A stretch of 64,000 bases of DNA, from NCBI GenBank assembly GCA_038127535.1, contig JAYPHU010000013.1, forward strand, positions 27,731 to 91,730, in the 5' to 3' direction. Source of the DNA: JAYPHU01 sp038127535 (GTDB taxonomy: Bacteria > Pseudomonadota > Alphaproteobacteria > Rhodospirillales > UBA2165). Positions 7,893-16,782 of the stretch are shown here, in pieces (the stretch's first letter is position 1; every line of letters starts with the position of its first letter). The notes beneath the pieces were generated by a model that was not told the DNA's origin, ran no database searches, and was given only the letters and a program-made list of their open reading frames with translations. The position numbers and the translations under genes are program-made.

Positions 7893-8786
7893 TTAGGGGT
7901 TAAAGGTTTGTTCGAGCAGTGCGCCCATCATCTTGTCCATGGGCTGCTGAGATTTCAACTGTTCGTAGCGGTCGGCGGCCCATTGCTCAAGGTCAGTCTC
8001 CGCCAGGTTTTGCCGGCAGGTCAAGACCAAGTCCTCTGGTGTCACCGTCAGGCAATAGTCTGCGTACGGGTTGTCGGTATCGCTAACTTCCAATACCACC
8101 GGCACCTTGTTGATGACCGAGTGACAGATGCGGGTCACCGAAACAATCCGGTGGCGATCGGTTTTTTGCAGCGACAGGCTCATCCGGGACCTGGCCATCA
8201 GTGCATCCCGGATATAGACCGGCACGGGCTGGCCGGGATAATAAGTGTTCATCCCAGCGTCCGCCAAATCCTGCCTTAAGGATTCCCGGCGGGGTGACGG
8301 CATACCGCTCATCAACAGATCAATGTCTTTGCTCGCCCTTGGTAAGGGGGTAATCTCTTCCATCGCCGCCAGATAGCCGTAGGGTAAATGCGCACTGTTG
8401 GGGTTAAGGGCGCTGCAGGCCGCTACAGACTCGTCCAACTGGCACCAGACGAATTCCGCGTTCTGCGCCGCCAGCTCGAATGCCAGTACGGTGTCCGGCG
8501 CCACGCCTTCCGCGCCGTAGTTCCAGACGCCGTCCGGCGACAGAGCCTCGGTGCAGATCAGACCGTATTTCACGCCGGCGGTCTTCATCTTCATGGGAAA
8601 GTCGGGTTCGACATAAAACCGGTCAAAGAACAGGTTCACCGCCGTGCGATCCAGATGCTCCGTCCCCAGTGTCACACGGACGCCGTTCGCCTCCAGCGCA
8701 TGCTTCACGAAACGCACGGAGTCCGCGTTGGTTTCCCACAAATGGGGCGGCAGATTGCCCAGCATGATGTTGACGGTATCGGCCAA
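7893..8786 (-). CDS. Putative glycosyltransferase-like protein (CgeB/GT-B type)
   Basis: The 297-residue protein has no clear catalytic motif that I can name. The central phrase KDIDLLMSGMPSPRRESLRQ followed by RDALMARSRMSLSLQ and a C-terminal acidic segment (VPVVLEVSDTDNPYADYC) resembles the nucleotide-sugar half of GT-B family 1 or CgeB-like glycosyltransferases. The N-terminus (NIMLGNLPPHLWETNADSV) looks like a Rossmann-type half. It is the upstream partner of the thioesterase gene. A different enzyme using the same fold is possible. Confidence 0.5.
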   Translation of the reverse strand: MADTVNIMLGNLPPHLWETNADSVRFVKHALEANGVRVTLGTEHLDRTAVNLFFDRFYVEPDFPMKMKTAGVKYGLICTEALSPDGVWNYGAEGVAPDTVLAFELAAQNAEFVWCQLDESVAACSALNPNSAHLPYGYLAAMEEITPLPRASKDIDLLMSGMPSPRRESLRQDLADAGMNTYYPGQPVPVYIRDALMARSRMSLSLQKTDRHRIVSVTRICHSVINKVPVVLEVSDTDNPYADYCLTVTPEDLVLTCRQNLAETDLEQWAADRYEQLKSQQPMDKMMGALLEQTFNP

Positions 8787-8950
8787 ACGGGTCTCCTCAC
8801 CGGCACAATGCCACCGGGGAGCGGCTCGCTCAACGGCGGAAGTGGGGCAGACTTACGAGGACGGGCCCTCCGACCAGACAGTATGAATTTTGCCCTTGGG
8901 TTTGAACGCATGGAACGTGAAGGTGAAGGTCACATCATGTACCGCATCTA

Positions 8951-9367
8951 CTAGTCCATCAGCGGTTTTGCGCTGAACGATGACGTTGCCCACATCCCGG
9001 CCTTGAGCAATCGTCCGGGCTCCCAGGAGATCACCATGTCTTCTTTTTCGATCCGGCGATGCTTTTTGAGTAGGCCGAGCGTCCAGGCCTCCTCGCCAAC
9101 CACGACCAGCCGGGCCATGGCCGGCACATCATCCGGCAGCGGCCCCCTATAGAGGAAAGGATGGCGACTGGTGTCGCAGCCGACATAGGGGTTCGAGCCG
9201 TAGCCCCGGAAGTTGCTGTCGGGGTTCAAAACCAGACCTTCCGGATACCTCTTTTTAAAACGGCCAAACGCCCCGATTCGCGAGGGCAGCATCTTTAGGC
9301 GCTTGCCAGTCAGTTCTCCGACGATGGCCTCCCCTATAAATTGCTGACACCATGGTTCTGTATTCCC
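8951..9367 (-). pseudogene. DUF3179 protein remnant, N-terminus missing
   Basis: The minus-strand frame reads PWCQQFIGEAIVGELTGKRL, then MLPSRIGAFGRFKKRYPEGL, NPYVGCDTSRHPFLY and a C-terminal domain to the stop at 8951. These are the central and C-terminal blocks of DUF3179 proteins, which normally run to about 300-400 residues. The conserved sequence extends about 25 codons upstream of the first ATG (9292) and is then closed by an in-frame TGA at 9368-9370, with no usable start. About half the gene has been lost. The function of the family is unknown. Confidence 0.7.
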
Positions 9368-9464
9368 TCAGATTTTTATCGTGGGAAAGGGGCAATGATT
9401 GTCCTGGACAAGCTCTGCTCTTTGTCACAATTTTGTAAATTAAGATTACGCTCTGAGTTAGCAG

Positions 9465-10522
9465 ATGGTGAAATCGCTTTTTTCTCGGACCTCGGCATGG
9501 TGTGGCGGCCGACCCGGAATTCTCCTTTTGGCCTGCGCTGCCCTATTGACCGGTGTTTTGGCGTTGGCGCCGCCAGCCCATGCCTCGCTGCAGTTTACTG
9601 TGCATAAAAACCAAATGTCCGTGATGGGAAAGATCGAGGGCAATGATGGGTGGAACTTCAAAAGAGCTTTGGCAAACAATCCTGCCGTCGACACCATCGT
9701 TTTGGTTCACCAGCCGGGCGGGAGGGCGACCGAAATGGAAATCATTGCCGGCGTGATTCAGGAAAAAAACTGAACACTATTGCACTGGGCCACTGTATGT
9801 CGGCCTGTGCTCATATCTTTCTGGCGGGCGAGAAGCGCCAGTTTGCAGCAGGATTTCCGTTAAAGAACACCCATCTGGGATATCACAGTTCCTACCATAG
9901 CGCTGGGTCTTTGAAAAATTATGCCGCCGGAAAGCCAACTAATTGGGAACGGTGGTACGTAAATCGCACCGAAGGAAAGTTACCTGCAGAAATCGTTCTT
10001 CGCTGGGTAAATCTTCAACACGCTTCGGGGTTTGCCATCTTCCGTCACCCGTCGGAGCCCCAATTCGGTGCTGTAAGCTTTATGTGCGACAGTGTCCCAT
10101 TAAAAGACTGCGAAAAACTGGACAAGAGCGCGCTGGATTTCGGCATTCTGACATCGAGCGACCTTGCACCGGTTCTCCTTGAGCCATTTTGGAACCCGTC
10201 TAAATATACGATTACGGAACACGACGTCGAAGCTCTGTTGGAACTTGAATTCATGACCAGAACGAAACGGCGAGTCGTAAATAGATCTATCGCCTGGGCC
10301 GCGAAGGACAAGAACAAAGGCCAACACGTTGCCGTCGCTCTCGACGAAATCGGGAGACGGATAGCTTGGGCAGGCAATAGCAGTGTGGAACTTGCAATTA
10401 TTAGGGCCAAAAACACATGCCAGCTAACAATTGATCGCCCGTGTCACGTAATCGCAATTGATGGCAAGCTCGTGCGTACACCCCAACAGATCGAAAACAG
10501 AGACTATATATTTAAGCCCTAG
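9465..10522 (+). CDS. Periplasmic ClpP-like protein split by a -1 frame change at an A7 run
   Basis: The first frame (9465-9773) gives a signal peptide (GILLLACAALLTGVLALAPP, cut near PAHA) and the start of a ClpP/crotonase-like fold, VDTIVLVHQPGGRATEMEII, and ends at TGA 9771-9773. The -1 frame continues without loss as NTIALGHCMSACAHIFLAGE, the loop that carries the nucleophilic Ser in secreted ClpP-like proteins, and runs to TAG at 10520-10522. Joined, they give about 352 residues. Frame change could be programmed, a sequencing indel or a true mutation. The C-terminal 200 residues match nothing I recognise. Confidence 0.7.
9763..9810 (+). other. Candidate -1 ribosomal frameshift signal (slippery heptamer plus stem-loop)
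   Basis: Bases 9764-9770 read A AAA AAC in the phase required for a -1 slip (zero-frame codons AAA AAC), and the next zero-frame codon is TGA. Eleven bases later, GCAC (9782-9785) pairs with GTGC (9807-9810) and GGCC (9788-9791) with GGCC (9802-9805), with a G-T pair and one bulged T between them, closing a 10-base loop. The downstream -1 frame encodes the rest of the protein. The arrangement fits programmed frameshifting; a base miscount in the A7 run would look the same. Confidence 0.45.
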
Positions 10523-10534
10523 CCCCTGGCCGGT

Positions 10535-10591
10535 TCAGACGCCGGTGCCGAGAATGCCGCCGAGAAACAATATCAAGATCGCTTTTTTCAT
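10535..10591 (-). CDS. Possible 18-residue hydrophobic peptide after the MBL-fold gene
   Basis: An ATG at 10591 opens MKKAILILFLGGILGTGV followed by TGA: two lysines and a continuous hydrophobic stretch, like a minimal membrane peptide. It lies 14 bases after the stop of the metallo-hydrolase gene on the same strand, with AGAGGA ten bases before its ATG. Short chance frames of this size are common, so its existence as a gene is uncertain. It would be cotranscribed with the hydrolase. Confidence 0.35.
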   Translation of the reverse strand: MKKAILILFLGGILGTGV

Positions 10592-10605
10592 ATGCCAATC
10601 ATCCT

Positions 10606-11508
10606 CTAGCTCAGGGCGTATTCGCCATCCAAACGTATGTCGCCGTCGCAGCTCAACTTACCCCGTTCGGTCATGTCGATGACATGCGCAAAGACAGACC
10701 GTTGGGCCGCCGGGATCAGGCGCTCATCCAAGCCGACATACATAACCTTGACCATCTCCGCGATGGTGCTGATCCCTTTCTCCAGGCAATCCACGATCTG
10801 GTTCTCCCGCATGCGCCGGTGAACGACCAATCCCCGGACAAACCGCTGCGGCCGTTGAATCGGTGCACCATGAGTCGGGTAGTAAATTTCTTCCTCCCGC
10901 TCGCACAAACGCTCCAGGCTCTTCAGATATTCCGACATCTCCCCGTCGGGCGGGGAAATCACCGTAGTCGACCAGCCCATCACATGATCCCCGGAGAACA
11001 GGGCGTTCTCTTCGCGCAAATGAAAGCACAGGTGGTTGGACGTGTGCCCCGGCGTGTGAAGGCATTCGACCGACCAGCCGTCCCCTTCCACCACGTCGCC
11101 GTCGCGGAGCGAGATATCTTCGACGAAATCCTTATCGCCCCCGGCTTCCACCGATTGGCCCTGTTCATAACGGCCCGACCCGTGCGGGCCATAGCCGTAA
11201 ATTTCCGCCCCGGTGCGTTCCTTCAACAGCCGCGAGGCCGGAGAGTGATCGGTATGAGTATGGGTAATGAGCTGATGGGTGATGGTCTCGCCGGTGGTCG
11301 CCGCCAGGATCGCATCCACATGCTCAGCCATGTCGGGACCCGCATCGATCACAGCCACGTTGCCATGCCCCAGGATGTAGGTCCCTGTTCCTTTGAAGGT
11401 GAACGGTCCAGGATTTTCCGCCACCACCCGGCGGATCAGCGGCGACACGGTTTCGACGGCGCCGTAGCTGACCTCGAACTCCGTATTGAATCTCATTTTT
11501 TCGGCCAT
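10606..11508 (-). CDS. Metallo-beta-lactamase-fold hydrolase (LACTB2-like)
   Basis: The 300-residue protein holds the zinc motif THTHTDHSPAS (His83, His85, Asp87, His88), further ligands in HTPGHTSNHLCF and SGDHVMGW, and a C-terminal winged-helix-like tail (EKGISTIAEMVKVMYVGL). That tail is typical of the LACTB2 group, which acts on thioesters or single-stranded RNA. The start could be either Met1 or Met5. It begins 8 bases after the histidine kinase stop on the same strand, so it may be the third gene of the kinase/regulator operon. Confidence 0.85.
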   Translation of the reverse strand: MAEKMRFNTEFEVSYGAVETVSPLIRRVVAENPGPFTFKGTGTYILGHGNVAVIDAGPDMAEHVDAILAATTGETITHQLITHTHTDHSPASRLLKERTGAEIYGYGPHGSGRYEQGQSVEAGGDKDFVEDISLRDGDVVEGDGWSVECLHTPGHTSNHLCFHLREENALFSGDHVMGWSTTVISPPDGEMSEYLKSLERLCEREEEIYYPTHGAPIQRPQRFVRGLVVHRRMRENQIVDCLEKGISTIAEMVKVMYVGLDERLIPAAQRSVFAHVIDMTERGKLSCDGDIRLDGEYALS

Positions 11509-11515
11509 GGCCGAA

Positions 11516-12898
11516 TTATACGTGTGTAGCCGCGTCTGAAAACCTCAACGACACCCGCAACCCCGGCAGATTGTCATCCAAGGTCAGCACGGCGCTATGC
11601 TGCTGGGCGACGGCCTTCACCAGGCTGAGCCCCAAGCCGCTGCCGGGCTGATTCCGGCTTTTCTCCAGCCGCACAAACCGCCGGAGCACCTCGTCCCGTT
11701 TGTCCGCCGGAATACCGGGACCGCTGTCGGCGACGATCAGCTCAGGCCCCTCCTCGGTCCGACGCACCAGCACATTGATATTGCCGCCGGCCGGCGTGTA
11801 GTTGAGCGCATTGTCGAGAAGGTTGGCGAGCGCTTGGCTCAGAAGCTGCCGGCTGCCCTTGATTTGAATATCCGCCTCGGTTTCGCAGCCCACGGTGATC
11901 GACTTATCCTCGCCGACCGGCTGATACAGCTCCGCCATGTCGGCCGCCAGCGCACTGAGTTCCACCGGCTCCATCTCACCCACGGGGCCTGCTGCTTCCG
12001 CCTTGGCGATTTCCAGAAGGTTGTTGAAGGTCTCCAGAAGTCCCTCCACCTCTTCGATGGTTTGCTCAAGCGAGTCCTTATAGCCGTCCACCGACTGATC
12101 CGACATGAGGGTCACCTCAAGCCGGCTTCTCAGCCGATTCAACGGGCTCCGCAGATCATGGGCTATATTATCGGTGACCTGGCGCATGGCGGTCACCGAG
12201 TTCTCAATTTGCTCCAGCATGTCGTTGAGATTTCTCGCCAGCCGATCCAGCTCGTCGTCGGCGCCGGTCAGCGGAACGCGCCGGTGCAGATCGCCGGCGA
12301 TGATCTCCCGGCTGGTGCGGTTGATAGCTTCAATTCGGCGCAGCATGTTCCGGCTCATCAAAATGCCGCCGCCGAGTCCCAGGCCCAGCGTCAGGATGAC
12401 CGCCCAAACCAGTGTGTTCTGCATGATTTTCTCGATCCGCAGACGTTCGTGGATATCGCGCCCTACCAATAGCTGAAACCCGCCTTGCAGTTCCAAGTGG
12501 CGGGCGCGGGCGGCGTGGACCTCCTCCTTACCGCCGACGGACCGGGAGTAGGTAAACTCAAGCCAGCCCCCTTCCTCCGTCGGCACATCGGGCCAGGCGG
12601 TCAGGTTGCCGGCGATGGGACGGCGCTGGATATCAGCCAAGAGATAAAGGCTCTGTCGCTGGTTCTGGCTGCGCTCCCGGACAATGGCGGCGACACCCTG
12701 CAGCCCGGTCAGCCGGTAGCGTTCGGCAAAACCCGTGATCTCCGCATCGATGGTCTCATCGGTTTGCGTGGTGCTGATGTTGGATGTCGACCAATAGACG
12801 AACCCCAGCAGAACAAATACCGACAGGCCGAACAACATCAGATAGACCAGCGCCATCCGGAACGTCGTGGTGCGGAGAAGTCTGCGGCTAATCGGCAT
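11516..12898 (-). CDS. Membrane sensor histidine kinase
   Basis: In the 460 residues one finds a first membrane segment (about 14-36), a periplasmic sensor region to about 160, a second membrane segment (about 163-181), a HAMP linker, the dimerisation/phosphoacceptor motif NIAHDLRSPLNRLRS with His247, an N box LLDNALNYTPAGG, and G boxes VADSGPGIPADKR and GSGLGLSLVKAV. It is the partner of the OmpR-type regulator upstream: the start overlaps that gene by 11 bases. The degP/Do protease gene precedes the pair, which suggests an envelope-stress role, by inference from position only. Confidence 0.92.
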   Translation of the reverse strand: MPISRRLLRTTTFRMALVYLMLFGLSVFVLLGFVYWSTSNISTTQTDETIDAEITGFAERYRLTGLQGVAAIVRERSQNQRQSLYLLADIQRRPIAGNLTAWPDVPTEEGGWLEFTYSRSVGGKEEVHAARARHLELQGGFQLLVGRDIHERLRIEKIMQNTLVWAVILTLGLGLGGGILMSRNMLRRIEAINRTSREIIAGDLHRRVPLTGADDELDRLARNLNDMLEQIENSVTAMRQVTDNIAHDLRSPLNRLRSRLEVTLMSDQSVDGYKDSLEQTIEEVEGLLETFNNLLEIAKAEAAGPVGEMEPVELSALAADMAELYQPVGEDKSITVGCETEADIQIKGSRQLLSQALANLLDNALNYTPAGGNINVLVRRTEEGPELIVADSGPGIPADKRDEVLRRFVRLEKSRNQPGSGLGLSLVKAVAQQHSAVLTLDDNLPGLRVSLRFSDAATHV

Positions 12899-13565
12899 CG
12901 CGGAGACTATATCCGGCGCCGCGCACGGTGTGCAGCAACGGCTTGTCGAAGTCTTTGTCGATCTTCGCCCTCAGCCGGGAAATATGGACGTCGATGACGT
13001 TGGTTTGCGGATCGAAATGATAATCCCAGACATTCTCCAACAGCATCGTCCGGGTCACAATCTGTCCGGCGTGACGCGCGAGATATTCCAGCAGGCGGTA
13101 TTCCCTCGGCTGCAATTGAATTTCCTGTCCGCCGCGAAACACCTGACGCTTCAACCGGTCGATGGTGAGGTCGGCCACCTGAAAAGTGGTATCCGCCTCG
13201 GTCGGGCTGGCGCGACGTACCAAGGCCTCGATCCTCGCCACAAGTTCGGTAAAGGCATAGGGCTTGGTGAGGTAATCGTCCCCGCCGGCGCGTAGACCCT
13301 TCACCCGGTCGTCAACGTCTCCTAGCGCGCTCAAGAAGAGTATCGGCACCTTGATGCCTTCGGCCCGCAAAGTGGAGACTACGGCGAGCCCGTCCATTTG
13401 AGGCAGCATACGATCAACAATCAGCACGTCATAGCCGCCATCCCTGGCCATGGCGAGCCCGTCCAGCCCGTCCGCGGCATGGTCGGCGACATGGCCGCTT
13501 TCGCCCAGGCCCTTAACCATGTAGGCGGCGGCTTCCCGATCATCCTCGATAATCAAAACACGCAT
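12888..13565 (-). CDS. OmpR-family response regulator
   Basis: The 225-residue protein has a receiver (acidic Glu7-Asp8-Asp9, phospho-acceptor Asp51 in IVDRMLPQMDG, Lys near 101 in DDYLTKPYAF) and a winged-helix DNA-binding domain (LQPREYRLLEYLARHAGQ, then VDVHISRLRAKID). The ATG directly before RVLIIEDD was chosen over one 13 codons upstream because receivers start there. It is cotranscribed with the histidine kinase, whose start it overlaps. A terminator-like hairpin separates it from degP upstream, so the pair probably has its own promoter between 13566 and 13630. Confidence 0.92.
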   Translation of the reverse strand: MRVLIIEDDREAAAYMVKGLGESGHVADHAADGLDGLAMARDGGYDVLIVDRMLPQMDGLAVVSTLRAEGIKVPILFLSALGDVDDRVKGLRAGGDDYLTKPYAFTELVARIEALVRRASPTEADTTFQVADLTIDRLKRQVFRGGQEIQLQPREYRLLEYLARHAGQIVTRTMLLENVWDYHFDPQTNVIDVHISRLRAKIDKDFDKPLLHTVRGAGYSLRDAD

Positions 13566-13621
13566 GTGAGACTTCCGATTTCCTGCCTGATATAGCTTAT
13601 TCATCTTTCATCGCCAAATAC

Positions 13622-13672
13622 CCAAAGAAAACGGCGCCCCGGCCCACATTGGGCACCGGGACGCCGCCGTTC
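13622..13672 (-). terminator. Rho-independent terminator after the DegP/Do gene
   Basis: Read on the minus strand just past the degP stop, AACGGCGGCGTCCCGG pairs with CCGGGGCGCCGTT (a long GC-rich stem with small internal mismatches), the tip being CCCA/TGGG, and it ends in TTTTCTTT. Stem and U-tract orientation fit termination of degP before the regulator gene. Confidence 0.75.
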
Positions 13673-13685
13673 AGGCATTAACCTC

Positions 13686-15218
13686 TTAGGCGTTCTTCAA
13701 AGGCAGGGCTACGAACAGCTCATTGCCCTGGCGCAGCATCAGCATCAGCACGGCCTTGCGGTCCTTTGATTTCGCACTGTCGACCAGTTGGGCGACCTCG
13801 TCGGGGCTGTTCACCGACGTATTGCCGACGGCAACAATCACATCGCCCCGGCGGAGGCCGGTTTTGGCGGCGCTCGAGCCGCGTTCCACTTTCGTAATCA
13901 CGACGCCGCCGATGCTATTATCGACACCGATCGCGGCCCGCGTCCTGTCATCAAGCTCGGCGAGCTGCATGCCTTGCACGCCGCGCTCGCCGGCGTCCGC
14001 AACCTTTTCGGTTTTGGACTGGGCGCCGATCTTCACGTCGAGCTCGACCTCATCGCGATCCCGCCAGACAGTGATTTCCGAGGTGGTGCCGGCCTTGATG
14101 GCGGCGATGATCCGCGGCAAGTCGCGCAGCGCTCTCACGTCCTTATCCTCGACCTCAACAATGACATCGCCACGCTTCAGTCCGGCCTTCTCCGCCGGGC
14201 TGCCCTCGGCCACCTTGGAGACCAGCGCGCCCTTGGCCTTCTCCAGACCCAGGCTCTCGGCGATTTCCGGGGTCACTTGCTGAATATGGACGCCCAGCCA
14301 GCCCCGCTCGACCACGCCGCCGTCTTTCAACTGGGCGATGATCTGACGCGCCTGGTTGGACGGGATGGCAAAGCCGATACCCACATTGCCGCCGGACGGA
14401 GAGAAGATCGCAGTGTTCACACCGATCACCTCGCCATTGGCGTTGAACGCAGGACCACCGGAGTTGCCTTTGTTAATCGGCGCATCGATCTGCAGGAAGT
14501 CATCGAACGGGCCCGCCCCGATGTTCCGATGGCGGGCGCTGACAATGCCGGTGGTGGCGGTCTTGCCGATGCCGAACGGATTGCCGAGCGTGATCACCCA
14601 GTCGCCGACCCGCATCGAGGCTGAGTCCCCGAATTGGACAGCGGTGAACTCTTCGTCCGACTGGATTTTCAGCAACGCCAAATCGGTCTTTGGATCGGCG
14701 CCCACGAGTTTGGCGTCTATCGTCCGGCCGTCATCAAGCTGAACCTGAATCTCCTCGGCATTGTCGATGACGTGATTGTTGGTCACCACCAGGCCGGTCT
14801 TGTCGATGATAAAGCCGGAACCGATGCCCTGCCCTCTGGGCGCGCCATGGTTCTTAAAGCCGGGGTTCGGCCGGCCTTGGCGGAACTGACGCATGGCGTC
14901 CTCGTCGAAGAACTTCTCGAAGAATTCCTCGAAGGGATTTCCAGTCATACCGCTCATCTGCGGCGAGGCTTTGTGCGTCACCATGATCGACACGACCGCC
15001 GGGCTGACACGCTCGACCACGTCGGCGAAATTCACCGGCAGTTGAACGGTGGGTTGAGTCTGAACGGTCGCGACCGGTTTTTTGGTCAGCGCCGTGCTCG
15101 CCTTCAAGCTGTCCAGACCGGCGAATACACCGGCGGTACCCAAGAGGGCGGCAGTGACGGCGGCAATCACAAGTTTATTGGATTTACTGCTTTTGGAATT
15201 GAAATTTTGAGTGCTCAT
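13686..15218 (-). CDS. DegP/DegQ-type Do serine endoprotease
   Basis: This periplasmic chaperone-protease of 510 residues has a hydrophobic signal anchor (LVIAAVTAALLGTAGVF), a trypsin-like domain with triad His149 (TNNHVID), Asp179 (KTDLALLK) and Ser253 (NKGNSGGPAF), then two PDZ domains (PDZ1 from GWLGVHIQQV, PDZ2 near GVVITKVERGSSAAKTGLRR). An acidic and methionine-rich loop (SGMTGNPFEEFFEKFFDED) is typical of the alphaproteobacterial versions. The start was moved to the ATG before STQNFNSK because GGAG lies at the right distance; a reading 22 codons longer lacks this. The next operon encodes a two-component pair. Confidence 0.93.
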   Translation of the reverse strand: MSTQNFNSKSSKSNKLVIAAVTAALLGTAGVFAGLDSLKASTALTKKPVATVQTQPTVQLPVNFADVVERVSPAVVSIMVTHKASPQMSGMTGNPFEEFFEKFFDEDAMRQFRQGRPNPGFKNHGAPRGQGIGSGFIIDKTGLVVTNNHVIDNAEEIQVQLDDGRTIDAKLVGADPKTDLALLKIQSDEEFTAVQFGDSASMRVGDWVITLGNPFGIGKTATTGIVSARHRNIGAGPFDDFLQIDAPINKGNSGGPAFNANGEVIGVNTAIFSPSGGNVGIGFAIPSNQARQIIAQLKDGGVVERGWLGVHIQQVTPEIAESLGLEKAKGALVSKVAEGSPAEKAGLKRGDVIVEVEDKDVRALRDLPRIIAAIKAGTTSEITVWRDRDEVELDVKIGAQSKTEKVADAGERGVQGMQLAELDDRTRAAIGVDNSIGGVVITKVERGSSAAKTGLRRGDVIVAVGNTSVNSPDEVAQLVDSAKSKDRKAVLMLMLRQGNELFVALPLKNA

Positions 15219-15415
15219 TGCTTTCTCCATTTTTTCCGGTTTCGGGTTAAATCGCTGAGTTGTGCGTCTAAATTTCCAGGCCACATATAGGAGGGGCGAA
15301 CTTACGGGGACATTGCCGAATTATTACCTTTTGGTAAGGTTTAGACGGCTATCCTGTATGGAATCGTACAAGTGTCTGAAAATTTTGATATATTGTAGGG
15401 CAAGTACAGGTACGT

Positions 15416-16357
15416 TTGGTAAAATCTAAAAGAATCATCCGCTGGGGCTCCGCAGGCGTTGGTGTCCTGTGGATGGGTATTGTCGGCTGAACCGAGTTTA
15501 ACGACATGGGTGTGACCAGTGTCGCCAGTAATTATCGGTAGCAGCAGATCCAAAAACAGCTTGCCGACCGCAAGGGCTCCTTCAAAAAGCGCTATGACTG
15601 CAAGTCCGCTATTCTGCGTGCGGCCGGCCGGGATTCATTCAATTATTGGGGTAAAAAGTACGCGATTACGTTTGCCCCTGCCGTTCTGCTTTACGTCGCC
15701 TTTCAACTCTGGCTTCGCCGGGTGGAATGGGCGGAAGAAAAGGAACGCCGTCGGGTTCGCCTGATCCGGATCGAGAAACTCCGCCAGAGGAAGAGCCGGT
15801 TCGCCAAAGAGGAAGGCCGTCAACGGACCCTTACCGACAAGCGCCGCCAGGCGATCAAACAGGCGGAAAAGGATGCCTCCCGTGAAGAAAAGAAACGCCC
15901 GCTCAACGTCATGATGGTCGGTAAGGACAAAGAGTTCGTCTCCTCCATTTCGGAGTGGCTCCTTGAAGGCGGCTATAACGTTATCCAGACCGATCTGCGT
16001 GACGTGTTCCTGGGCTATAAGGAAATCGGCTGGCACATCATTACTACAGAAACCAAATTCAAACGGCCCAAGATACACTCGGAAGACCGGTAAGACCCCA
16101 ACTTCCCCGGGCACCCAAAACCGCTTCAGGAAACGATCGACGAGTTCAAGAAGCGCAGGGAAAACGTCCAGATTATTGGTTGTTCAACCGACTTTGTCGG
16201 CATGTCCGAAGACGAGAAAGACGAGGCGGCGATCGCCATGGCTGCCGATGCGGTGATTCCGAAACCCTTCGATGTGGAAGAGACTGTGGAACTCTGTAAC
16301 GATCTGATGGCGGCGGAAGACGACGACGAAGTCGTTGACGATGACGCCGGCGTTTAA
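15416..16357 (+). pseudogene. Membrane-anchored receiver-like protein with three in-frame stop codons
   Basis: One unshifted frame runs from a TTG at 15416 (VKSKRIIRWG) to TAA at 16355-16357, broken only by TGA (15488-15490), TAG (15539-15541) and TAA (16091-16093). It would encode two membrane segments (GSAGVGVLWMGIVG and YAITFAPAVLLYVAFQLWL), a highly charged Arg/Lys/Glu-rich stretch of about 70 residues, a receiver-like fold (PLNVMMVGKDKEFVSSISEW, IIGCSTDFVGMSEDEKDEAA, AVIPKPFDVEETVELC) and an acidic tail. The usual receiver phospho-Asp is not evident. The absence of frameshifts over 940 bases suggests recent decay. It is divergent from degP. Confidence 0.6.
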
Positions 16358-16403
16358 GCCCGCCCCGCGCACGTCTCTCAACTAAACTAGTTTCAGAAAA
16401 TGA

Positions 16404-16439
16404 TGCGGCCGCAACCCAATGGCAAGGATCGCGGCCGCA
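16404..16439. repeat. Perfect GC-rich inverted repeat in a 425-base gene-free stretch
   Basis: TGCGGCCGC (16404-16412) and GCGGCCGCA (16431-16439) are perfect inverted copies with an 18-base spacer. No T-run follows on either side, so this is not a classical terminator. The rest of 16358-16782, between the receiver-like pseudogene and the amidohydrolase, shows only a small hairpin, CCGAAT-TAG-ATTCGG (16748-16762), which could weakly terminate the amidohydrolase gene, and no convincing gene. Confidence 0.6.
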
Positions 16440-16782
16440 CCGGAGACTGAACTTATCGTAGTCCGGACCGTTCTGGTTCAGACGATTGGCAGAATTTCCG
16501 ACAAGTTCAAAAACTGGTTCGAAGTCCACCGGGCATGCGCCTTCTCAATCGGTTCACGCCGTCATGCCACTTACACCATTATTTTTATGTTAGGTTTTTT
16601 CTCACCAAGAGCTGCCAATCGCATCATTGGTCCTGCTCTGGACGGAATGATGATTCGGCCCGGAAGATGAACAAAATCTTAATGCGCAATTAATGGCGGA
16701 ATTGTGCCGCTTACCAGCCCGTGTTCCTGCTTCGGTCTTCGGCAAACCCGAATTAGATTCGGCTGAGCGCCTGCTTTGTCGC

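Noticed and set aside
8388..8954. Long plus-strand open frame of 188 codons opposite the glycosyltransferase-like gene
   Set aside because: It lies almost wholly antisense to a gene with family-like motifs and has the Arg/Gly/Gln-rich composition of an out-of-frame shadow.
10684..11529. 281-codon plus-strand frame opposite the MBL-fold gene
   Set aside because: The minus strand encodes the zinc-binding HTHTDH protein; the plus frame has no recognisable motif.
15488..15490. Selenocysteine at the TGA of the receiver-like gene
   Set aside because: The same frame also contains TAG and TAA stops, no SECIS-like hairpin was seen after the TGA, and no redox motif surrounds it.
16404..16439. Rho-independent terminator for the receiver-like gene
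   Set aside because: The inverted repeat has an 18-base spacer and no T-run on either side.
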